Source: VRUB01 sp046758085
GTDB lineage: Bacteria > Pseudomonadota > Gammaproteobacteria > Acidiferrobacterales > SPGG2
Assembly: GCA_046758085.1 (NCBI GenBank)
Contig: JBHHZP010000122.1
Location: forward strand, 1 to 11,127
Reading direction: 5' to 3'
DNA length: 11,127 nucleotides
Shown here: one piece after another, positions 6,551-11,127 of the stretch
Layout: every line of letters starts with the position of its first letter
Numbering within the stretch: position 1 is the stretch's first letter
Notes under the pieces: generated by a model
Seen by the model: only the letters and a program-made list of their open reading frames with translations
The model's database searches: none
What the model was told of the DNA's origin: nothing
Position numbers and translations under genes: made by a program

Positions 6551-7231
6551 TTAAAATTCGCTTAAGCGGTGGCAGTTTTCAAGCGGCGGCGAGGATCCTT
6601 TTAACCGGTCGCGGAAACGAACTAGACTCTTTCCGGGGCTGTATATGTAGTTTTCGTGGAACAAGACCCGACCATTCGCATCACACAGGATCCAGTCGTA
6701 CTTTAGAGAGTGGGACATACCCTTATATTCGTAATCTAGCCGTCTGATCTTGATCGTCGCTAGGCGCTTGAGGGGTCCGGCCGCGGTGTATTCGATATAC
6801 CGGAAGTCCCGCTGTTCACCCCGATTCCAATAACCTAGCGGGAAGATTACCTCGCCCTTGAACGTTCGGTCAGGATAACCGGGTCGGGAGTCATACACGC
6901 GACCGATTCCACTCTTGTCCTCGTTCAGGGCGAATAACTGGCGCTTCACGCCGGCTTGTTTCTGGTTGATTCGTTCGTAGACCGAGAGCGTGTCGCCGGT
7001 GTGGAGATGCTTCCACTGCATTGGCCCCTTTATCGTCCTATTCTTGCGTTTGCCGGTAACGGTATCAAGTCCAACGAGCCGAATCTCTTTCTTTCCGTCC
7101 CACTCGGCTCCAGCCCAAAGTTCGACGGGGATGAACCGCTTGTCAGCTCCGGGCGGCAGCTCCCACACGGAACTAGTCGCATATCCCGTCATTACAACAG
7201 TGATAAAAACGATTCCTAAAGCTCTGTTCAC
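6551..7231 (-). CDS. Exported protein of unknown function, apparently a former lipoprotein
   Basis: This 226-residue protein has an N-terminal export signal (basic MNR, then the hydrophobic run ALGIVFITVVM). The sequence MTGYATS sits exactly where a lipobox (typically LTGCATS) would be, but Tyr17 replaces the lipid-carrying Cys. GYA may instead serve signal peptidase I. The mature part is hydrophilic, with motifs such as FIPVELWAGAEWDGKKEIRL and FKGEVIFPLGYW, and looks beta-rich; I recognise no named domain. The start is a GTG at 7231; the only early alternative is ATG codon 14, which would destroy the signal peptide. It lies 49 bp upstream of the P-loop gene on the same strand, so it may be the first operon gene. 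Its start lies in the tail of the decayed DUF6502 gene, so the promoter must be in or before that pseudogene. Confidence 0.8.
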   Translation of the reverse strand: MNRALGIVFITVVMTGYATSSVWELPPGADKRFIPVELWAGAEWDGKKEIRLVGLDTVTGKRKNRTIKGPMQWKHLHTGDTLSVYERINQKQAGVKRQLFALNEDKSGIGRVYDSRPGYPDRTFKGEVIFPLGYWNRGEQRDFRYIEYTAAGPLKRLATIKIRRLDYEYKGMSHSLKYDWILCDANGRVLFHENYIYSPGKSLVRFRDRLKGSSPPLENCHRLSEF

Positions 7232-7693
7232 TCTTGCCTGCTCAACTGCTCACGAAACATCTCCGCTATTTGGCGCCGCACTAATTCGCTGAAAGTGGCG
7301 CCTTACTTCCTACCGGTAGTATTTTCGGCTTTGCTTCCCCGTCGAGGACATCAGGCTCACGCAACCCGTCGCGATGACACGGCCGGCACGATTGAGCTTT
7401 TGGGCACTAGTGGGATCATCATCGGCGCTAGGAAGCCCGCACACACGCACAATCCCTCTCCGCGATAAGCCTGTAATTACGGCGGCCCGTGCGATCGACT
7501 GCTTAGGTCCCTTGATTCCAAACTCTTCCATGTTTGTGGCCACATCCACGTAGACCCATTTGACGAGATCGACGAATGCCTGATAACCAGCACACCTTGG
7601 CAGCCGTTATCGGTGATACAACAGAATGCGCACCACGATGCAGAGTATCCGCAGAACTACCGCCGACAGCAGCTGTCAAGGTGTGCTTACCAT
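7225..7693 (-). pseudogene. Decayed DUF6502-family gene
   Basis: From an ATG at 7693 one frame reads MVSTP, a TGA (7678-7676), QLLSAVVLRILCIVVRILLYHR, a TAA (7609-7607), then GYQAFVDLVKWVYVDVA and EEFGIKGPKQSIARAAVITG, LSRRGIVRV and NRAGRVIA. This is the characteristic N-terminal arrangement of DUF6502 proteins (helical region, then a winged-helix-like segment). Near 7380 the homology moves to another frame (LREPDVLDGEAKPKILPVG). Near 7285 it moves again (FSELVRR), then once more (NSGDVS, stop). Two nonsense codons and about three frameshifts make it inactive; the usual C-terminal part is missing. The family's function is unknown. The family assignment is from memory of its pattern, without an alignment. 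Confidence 0.72.
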
Positions 7694-7923
7694 TGTGAAT
7701 TAGGTTCCAAATCCTATCGATAACCACGGCATAGATTACGATTATATGGGGTTGTTTCACAATCTAAGTCTCAAATCTGTCAGACTCGCGGTATGATTTT
7801 TGAGACCGACGGCTGGCGAGTGACACGAGCGGGATCGCTTATGGTAGAGTCAGCCCCCGCGCCCAGTCGGTCTGCATGCGCGTGGGCAGCCGTCTGGCTG
7901 CCACCGAGTCGGAAAGATCGCCT

Positions 7924-8322
7924 ATGGCCTTGTGGACGTTGGCAGCGTTGATCATTGTGATAGCCGGTATCGGCCTCATAGCAGCCCGTCTGCGGCCACA
8001 GCGCAGGGAAAGCACGGATGAGCCGGTAGCGACCAACGTTTATGTGTCGACTCCCCACCGTGCTGTATCCGTGCGCTACGGCAGGGATGCCTGTGAGGCG
8101 GTCAGGCAACTGGCCGAGAAGCGCCTGCTCTCAAAAGAGGCTCCCCCGCTGCCGCTGCGCGAATGCACGGCTGAGCACTGCGGATGCCGTTATGTTCCCC
8201 ACCCCGATCGCCGCAGCGGCGGCGAGGAGCGCCGCAGCGGACTTAGGTCGCCGTTTGCCATGCCGGGGTGGGACCGCCGCTTAGGGAGAGGTCGGCGGTG
8301 GTCGGACAAGTTTCCTTCTTAA
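7924..8322 (+). CDS. Small single-pass membrane protein with a Cys/His-rich cytoplasmic part
   Basis: The ATG at 7924 is preferred over an upstream ATG at 7876 because GGAAAGA lies a few bases before it and the protein then starts with its membrane helix (residues 2-21). The product is 132 residues. After the helix comes a basic stretch (RLRPQRRE), then HRAVSVRYGRDACEAVRQLA, a Pro-rich patch, and a Cys cluster: Cys81-x4-Cys86-x-Cys88, followed by YVPHPDRRSGGEERRSG. Cys81, Cys86, Cys88 and His93 could bind a metal, but this is inference. The arrangement (DACEAVR...C..C.CRY..H.DRRSG..RRS) recalls a family of uncharacterised proteins in gammaproteobacteria. The C-terminus is very Arg/Gly-rich. 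A GGGGC-CTCC-GCCCC hairpin at 8370-8383, without a proper T-run, follows. Confidence 0.8.
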   Translation: MALWTLAALIIVIAGIGLIAARLRPQRRESTDEPVATNVYVSTPHRAVSVRYGRDACEAVRQLAEKRLLSKEAPPLPLRECTAEHCGCRYVPHPDRRSGGEERRSGLRSPFAMPGWDRRLGRGRRWSDKFPS

Positions 8323-8369
8323 ATCTTAATTGGCTAGCGCGAGACAAGTTGCATCCGGCTCGAGTCGTA

Positions 8370-8400
8370 GGGGCCTCCGCCCCCAACGTTGTTGTTCTTC
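8370..8400 (+). terminator. Weak terminator-like hairpin after the small membrane gene
   Basis: GGGGC (8370-8374), loop CTCC, and GCCCC (8379-8383) form a five-base-pair GC stem. The following bases are T-rich but interrupted (TTGTTGTTCTT), so termination efficiency is doubtful. It could separate the 7924-8322 gene from the next unit. Confidence 0.3.
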
Positions 8401-8485
8401 CGCCTGCTCGCAAACGAACGGAAACATATTCCTCCCCAACAAGTCGATGAGGGATTCCCTGACATCGGTATCAGGGGAGGTCGCC

Positions 8486-8521
8486 ATGAACAGACGCGAT
8501 TTTCTGACGAGGAAACGATGA
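8486..8521 (+). CDS. 11-codon leader ORF overlapping the next gene (ATGA)
   Basis: The ORF encodes MNRRDFLTRKR and stops at TGA 8519-8521, overlapping the ATG (8518) of the next gene. It has a better Shine-Dalgarno (AGGGGAGG, 8473-8480) than most genes here. The first residues look like the start of a Tat signal (NRRDFL), so it may be the stub of a lost Tat-exported protein; it may equally be a coupling leader peptide. A hairpin (CCCTGA 8457-8462, loop of 8, TCAGGG 8471-8476) covers part of the Shine-Dalgarno and could control entry of ribosomes. Whether it is translated is not known. Confidence 0.45.
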   Translation: MNRRDFLTRKR

Positions 8522-8760
8522 AAACAGTGTCCCAAATTCTATTCTGGGCGGGACTTGTTTCCATCCCGATTGCATGGCTCGCATGGTGTGTCGGGCCAGG
8601 AATCGAAATCGGCAGACAGATTGGCGATATCGCCGATCCTGTATTAAGGGCAGCCCTACAGGAAGCACACGGAGAACGCTGGGGTTTGTTTGTGGCGCTT
8701 TGGCCAGTCATGCTCCTCGTATTGAGTTGTATCCTTGAACGAAAAGCTCGCCAAGCCTAG
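8518..8760 (+). CDS. Small two-helix membrane protein
   Basis: This 80-residue protein has hydrophobic helices at about 4-26 (ILFWAGLVSIPIAWLAWCVG) and 55-73 (WGLFVALWPVMLLVLSCIL). A polar connecting stretch (GRQIGDIADPVLRAALQEAHGE) lies between them and the C-terminus is basic (ERKARQA). I do not recognise the family. The ATG at 8518 is chosen because GAGGAA lies just before it; the frame opens further upstream, but that part is not protein-like. The start overlaps the leader ORF stop, which suggests translational coupling. A rho-independent terminator follows at 8825. Confidence 0.75.
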   Translation: MKTVSQILFWAGLVSIPIAWLAWCVGPGIEIGRQIGDIADPVLRAALQEAHGERWGLFVALWPVMLLVLSCILERKARQA

Positions 8761-8824
8761 ATGAATGAGGCGACGTAGAAGGAAAGCTTAAGAACCGATG
8801 TGCATCTGCTTTCTACGCTTTAGC

Positions 8825-8853
8825 GCCCCCCGCTCTTGGGGCAGGGATTTTTT
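8825..8853 (+). terminator. Rho-independent terminator
   Basis: GCCCC (8825-8829) pairs with GGGGC (8838-8842) around an eight-base loop. AGGGA follows, then a run of T (8848-8853). The orientation suits the plus-strand small membrane gene ending at 8760. The few bases between stem and T-run make it less than ideal. Confidence 0.6.
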
Positions 8854-8910
8854 CGCAGGTGAATATCGCGCTTGCGCGAACTTAGATCGATATGTCAACA
8901 CGTTTCTTGT

Positions 8911-9411
8911 CTATTTCGATTCGCCACGGGTTCCGAAGCTAAACACAGCGCTGACAGAAACCATATCGACCCTGGAACTGCCGAAGACATCGTCAAAGCG
9001 CTCCCATTCGGCACGCACGCCTATCTTACGCTCCCACTCAAAGCCCAAACCATAGGTCAGGTCAGTGCCGCCGTTTCTGAATAAACCCGCCTTACCGAAC
9101 ACTCGGAATTGTTTTGCAAGTGGAATAATACCCGAAGCCGCCGCTTGAAACCCATCGACACTGATCAGCTGCGTGGGTGACTTGAAATCGCCTAGATCGA
9201 TGTAGGCACCCTCCACGGCGAAGTTCTTGTTAAATTGGTAACCACCGAAAATCTTGAAACCTGTATCATCGTCAAAGCCGCCTCGATCGAGATCGGCGTT
9301 GCCGATGCCGATCCCAGCATAGCCGCGCCTGTCGGTCGCGGAAGCAAACGGGACCATGCTCGCACTGACAAATACGACAATTGTGATCGACACCCACTGC
9401 TTCATCTTCAT
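8911..9411 (-). CDS. Small OmpA-like outer-membrane beta-barrel protein
   Basis: This 166-residue precursor has a signal peptide (MKMKQW, then a hydrophobic run ending in FASA; cleavage is likely after residue 25). The mature part shows alternating beta-strand text: GYAGIGIGNADL, GFKIFGGYQFNKNFAVEGAYIDLG, FRVFGKAGLF, DLTYGLGFEWERKIGVRAEWERF and VDMVSVSAVFSFG. This fits the eight-stranded OmpA-like/OMP_b-brl barrel domain with no peptidoglycan-binding domain. The loop after KAGLF is unusually short (about four residues) compared with many relatives. The start ATG at 9411 has GGGGGAG eight bases upstream. The C-terminus ends FSFGTRGESK, so the usual terminal Phe is followed by a short polar tail. 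The gene is monocistronic, with a possible operator at 9484-9503. Confidence 0.88.
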   Translation of the reverse strand: MKMKQWVSITIVVFVSASMVPFASATDRRGYAGIGIGNADLDRGGFDDDTGFKIFGGYQFNKNFAVEGAYIDLGDFKSPTQLISVDGFQAAASGIIPLAKQFRVFGKAGLFRNGGTDLTYGLGFEWERKIGVRAEWERFDDVFGSSRVDMVSVSAVFSFGTRGESK

Positions 9412-9469
9412 GGTGTTCGCTCCCCCGCCGTTTCACCCACCCTGCGCTACCCGTGGCAATTTGGGCCAT

Positions 9470-9503
9470 TTTATGATTGTAGAAGGGATGCTTACGAATC
9501 CCT
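9470..9503 (-). promoter_or_regulatory. Possible promoter and operator of the beta-barrel gene
   Basis: A perfect inverted repeat AGGGAT (9484-9489) / ATCCCT (9498-9503) with an eight-base spacer lies about 73 bp before the start codon. On the minus strand TTCGTA, 17 bases, then CATAAA could be weak -35 and -10 elements, with the repeat covering the -35. The similarity to consensus is poor. Confidence 0.3.
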
Positions 9504-9716
9504 GTTTGCGTGGCAAGAGCGCACAGACGAGTGGGATGGGAACGCCGATGAGTGGTGATAGATGAGATATGCCAACCAGTTCGTGACATGGCTTGTCACT
9601 CGCTTCGCTCCCGGTTCTTATTCAAATTGCCACTTAGGAGGGCAAAACCGTTGTAAGCAGCTGCGATGGAAGGTGTTATAGGAGGCGTTTAAGTGATCTG
9701 GCGGTGCGGGGATTTT
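9504..9716. other. Intergenic stretch without a recognised gene
   Basis: Together with 9412-9503 this is about 305 bases between the beta-barrel gene start and the next gene. It contains an inverted repeat GTGACA (9583-9588) / TGTCAC (9594-9599). No reading frame here is protein-like, has a good Shine-Dalgarno, or resembles a known family. It should contain transcript ends for the minus-strand gene at 9717, but no clear terminator is seen. Confidence 0.4.
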
Positions 9717-9986
9717 TTAGGGATCCGGTTGCTCTTTTTCTGGCTCCTCGGTGGCGTTGCCCTCCTTGATGGCCTTGCCTAATCCTTTGAAGTCCTTCTT
9801 GGCCTCGGGGCCGACGTGTTTAACATCATGCTTAACCTCCCCCCAGTTCTTTTTCCAGTCTTCTTTAAACTGCGACCAGAAACCGGATTTAGCCGGTGTC
9901 TCCTCTTCCCCCGCTGCTACCACATTGACCTGTGTGATACCCAACACTATGGCTAGAGCGGGAAGGGTGTATGTCACTGCTTTCAT
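9717..9986 (-). CDS. Small exported, highly charged protein
   Basis: This is an 89-residue precursor. The ATG at 9986 is chosen because AAGGAG (9995-10000) lies eight bases upstream; an ATG two codons earlier is only two bases from it. The signal peptide runs MKAVTYTLPALAIVLGITQV to about VVAA (residue 25). The mature 64 residues are very hydrophilic, with alternating Lys and acidic residues (SGFWSQFKEDWKKNWGEVKHD, then KHVGPEAKKDFKGLGKAI) that could form an amphipathic helix with aligned Trp/Phe, ending in an acidic Pro-rich tail. I recognise no named family. A periplasmic or envelope location is likely. A soluble stress or chaperone-like role would be a guess. Confidence 0.8.
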   Translation of the reverse strand: MKAVTYTLPALAIVLGITQVNVVAAGEEETPAKSGFWSQFKEDWKKNWGEVKHDVKHVGPEAKKDFKGLGKAIKEGNATEEPEKEQPDP

Positions 9987-10062
9987 GTCCATGTCTCCTT
10001 GATAAAACAAACAGGTTCAGACTCCGTCAACCTCCTTAATCAGTATAGTCTTTGGCGAGGGT

Positions 10063-10299
10063 TTGGAAGCCAGCTTTCTGCGTGTCGGCATTAGCGTACT
10101 CCACGCCATACAATCAGAGACCTTTAACAACGTGGTCGCTGGCTTGTATACGGTCACGGAGGACGATCCCACCCCCAACGTGCTCAGTACCCTCTCCTGC
10201 GACGATGACAACAGCACTGGGGATGTGCCCACCGGCACGGCCACGATCGATCTGGAGGCGGGGGAGACGGTGACCTGTAGCTTCACGAAATTGTGGTGA
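10063..10299 (+). pseudogene. Fragment of a secreted repeat-domain protein (prealbumin-like fold)
   Basis: From 10114 the frame reads SETFNNVVAGLYTVTEDDPTP, a segment with SCDDDNST, then ATIDLEAGETVTCSF before TGA at 10297-10299. This matches the repeat unit common in large secreted or adhesin-like proteins (YTVTEDDPTP...SCDD...ATxxLxxGETVTCTFTN), which adopt prealbumin-like beta-sandwich folds. Only one unit of about 60 residues is present. There is no signal peptide, and the preceding in-frame residues are not family-like. The frame begins with a TTG lacking a Shine-Dalgarno. It is most likely the C-terminal remnant of a deleted gene, which a plus-strand terminator still follows. Confidence 0.65.
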
Positions 10300-10351
10300 A
10301 CCCATAGGACGCTAGGTGCTTTTCATCCTGATTCATCTCGAAAGATGACCT

Positions 10352-10370
10352 GCCCTGTGCGGGCTTTTTT
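10352..10370 (+). terminator. Terminator-like hairpin after the repeat-protein fragment
   Basis: GCCC (10352-10355), a five-base loop, and GGGC (10361-10364) are followed at once by six T (10365-10370). The stem is short but all GC, and the orientation suits the plus-strand fragment ending at 10299. Confidence 0.5.
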
Positions 10371-10503
10371 CCTTAAAGATATGGGTCCGGCAAAATCTAC
10401 TAAACGCACACAGAGCAAACCACAATGCCCTGCTTCTACCTCGCCCCCAAGAAAGACGACTTCAACCAAACCCCGAAAGCCAAGTCTGTCTTGCCGAAGC
10501 CCT

Positions 10504-10641
10504 CTACGACACCGGTCCTGGCAGATCTGCAGGTTGAACCTCGTGTCCCGAGTGAAACTCTTCGACTTCCTCGGTCTCCATGACATCATCACTGGAACGG
10601 GCAAGCTGGGGTACATGCACTTCACGCGTCTGTTTGGTCAT
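10504..10641 (-). CDS. 45-residue acidic ORF downstream of the six-site array
   Basis: The ATG at 10641 is preceded by a strong Shine-Dalgarno (TAGGGGGTGAGA, directly upstream), and the frame runs 45 codons to TAG at 10506-10504. The product begins MTKQTREVHVPQLARS, has an acidic core (SDDVMETEEVEEFHSGHE), and ends QPADLPGPVS. I do not recognise it. No signal, membrane segment or Cys is seen. Support comes from the ribosome site and from the regulator array 24 bp upstream on the same strand. Against it are its small size, overlap with open frames on the other strand, and possible derivation from a longer broken gene. A 52-codon plus-strand frame at 10425-10583 competes but has no Shine-Dalgarno. 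Confidence 0.45.
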   Translation of the reverse strand: MTKQTREVHVPQLARSSDDVMETEEVEEFHSGHEVQPADLPGPVS

Positions 10642-10665
10642 TCTCACCCCCTAAAATAGCTGTGT

Positions 10666-10729
10666 CATAAGGCGTACCATAAGCGATACCTTAAGAAATC
10701 CTTAAGAACGTCTTAAGGATTCTATTAAG
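10666..10729 (-). promoter_or_regulatory. Six CTTAWK half-sites at helical spacing (PmrA/QseB-like boxes)
   Basis: Reading the minus strand from 10729 the hexamers are CTTAAT, CTTAAG, CTTAAG, CTTAAG, CTTATG and CTTATG. They start 12, 11, 11, 12 and 12 bases apart and end 24 bp before the ATG at 10641. OmpR-family regulators such as PmrA/BasR and QseB bind direct repeats of this type (YTTAAK-N5-YTTAAK). The minus strand fits the consensus best, so control of the 45-residue ORF is likely. Arms AATCCTTAAG (10697-10706) and CTTAAGGATT (10712-10721) also form a perfect palindrome with a five-base spacer. A -10 candidate is TATGGT at 10681-10676. Confidence 0.6.
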
Positions 10730-11127
10730 ACGTGGCTGGGGGCTCACCGCGACTCACCTCACCCGAGGTGCGCAATGAATCAAAATCGAAACCAGATTCT
10801 TGATGTTTGTAGAAGTGCTGATCAGTGATAGCTGGCAGCACCATCTGGTGGCGGCGAGATTTGAAGCCCCGATCACCTCGTTCGAAGTCGCGCGGGCTAA
10901 ATTAACATTTTAACTGAAACAGGTCGCTTGCGACGCTTGCCTTATTTACAACCCAACGTAAGTCGCTGATTTTCAGTTCCGGCAAATTTCACTGTGACAC
11001 AAATCTGGCGCACCCGTTGTATTCGCCGAAGCGATCCCGAAAAAACGTTCCTGTCTCAAAAAAAATTCCTGAACACCCTTTTCTCCAAGCGCGACCCGCA
11101 CAGCCGGCTCCTCTTTGCGCAGCATCC
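10730..11127. other. Unassigned right end with small open frames and a tRNA 3'-end-like sequence
   Basis: No gene can be named. Open frames include a minus-strand one starting MVLPAITDQHFYKHQ (ATG 10844, TAA 10727-10725, 39 residues) and a plus-strand one starting MFVEVLISDSWQHH (10803-10913, 36 residues). They overlap on opposite strands, so at most one is real, and neither has a Shine-Dalgarno. Minus strand 10873-10846 (GGGGCTTCAAATCTCGCC, then GCCACCA) resembles the T-arm and CCA end of a tRNA, but no full cloverleaf can be folded. AACTGAAA (10912-10919) faces TTTCAGTT near 10971. TTCCTG after an A-run occurs twice, 18 bp apart (11048-11053 and 11066-11071). Confidence 0.4.
10973..11125 (-). 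CDS. Possible small or C-terminal ORF at the right edge
   Basis: An ATG at 11125-11123 opens 50 codons (MLRKEEPAVRVALGEKG, then QEFFLRQERFFGIAS, ending CHSEICRN) to TGA at 10975-10973. Composition is protein-like. The frame may continue past the window edge, in which case this is the C-terminus of a longer gene, possibly of a transposon. No family is recognised and no Shine-Dalgarno can be assessed. Confidence 0.3.
   Translation of the reverse strand: MLRKEEPAVRVALGEKGVQEFFLRQERFFGIASANTTGAPDLCHSEICRN

Noticed and set aside
7792..7797. TATGAT as a -10 box for the gene at 7924
   Set aside because: No acceptable -35 lies 16-18 bases upstream, so a promoter could not be supported.
8326..8535. 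Minus-strand 69-codon frame containing RESLIDLLGRNMFPFVCEQ
   Set aside because: Partly protein-like, but it has no Shine-Dalgarno and overlaps the plus-strand leader ORF and its ribosome site.
10425..10583. Plus-strand 52-codon frame starting MPCFYLAPKKDDFNQTP
   Set aside because: It has no Shine-Dalgarno and lies opposite the better-supported minus-strand 45-codon ORF; kept only as an alternative.
10690..10729. CTTAAG repeats as a CRISPR or satellite array
   Set aside because: Repeat units are six bases at helical spacing with no spacers of CRISPR length; regulator half-sites explain them better.

Overview
The window looks like chromosomal DNA of an environmental proteobacterium, most likely a gammaproteobacterium. 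The reasons are moderately high GC with AT-richer gaps, Shine-Dalgarno-led genes, an outer-membrane beta-barrel protein and secreted proteins of Gram-negative type, and response-regulator boxes of the PmrA/QseB kind. No rRNA, intact tRNA, CRISPR array or intact transposon was seen.

Layout: (1) 1-1225 (-), a class III nucleotide cyclase fused to an alpha/beta hydrolase, cut by the left edge. (2) 1226-1946, a decay zone: a broken second cyclase fragment of a different subfamily (+), followed by the N-terminal remnant of an IS110-family transposase (+). (3) 1943-6501 (-), a tightly packed five-gene operon. In transcription order it holds a DUF1611-like P-loop protein, an ABC exporter-type half-transporter with a degenerate nucleotide-binding domain, a 46-residue ORF, an aspartyl/asparaginyl beta-hydroxylase-like 2OG oxygenase, and an exported alpha/beta hydrolase. 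Three junctions overlap (ATGA, GTGA, 20 bp) and the fourth gap is 9 bp. An exported protein of unknown function (6551-7231, -) lies 49 bp upstream and may be the first gene. (4) 7225-7693 (-), a DUF6502-type pseudogene with stops and frameshifts. (5) 7924-8760 (+), two small membrane-protein genes; the second is preceded by an 11-codon leader ORF with an ATGA overlap, and a terminator follows. (6) 8911-9986 (-), a small OmpA-like beta-barrel gene and a small exported highly charged protein. (7) 10063-10370 (+), a fragment of a secreted repeat protein and a terminator. (8) 10504-10729 (-), a 45-codon ORF with a strong Shine-Dalgarno, sitting 24 bp downstream of six CTTAWK half-sites spaced 11-12 bp apart. 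(9) 10730-11127, mostly unassigned.

The best candidate for an undescribed system is region 3. The gene order suggests a small molecule or peptide that is activated (P-loop protein), moved across the membrane (ABC protein), hydroxylated (oxygenase) and hydrolysed outside the cytoplasm (hydrolase). That pathway is inference; the sequence shows only the families and the coupling. The second candidate is the six-site regulator array with its small gene.
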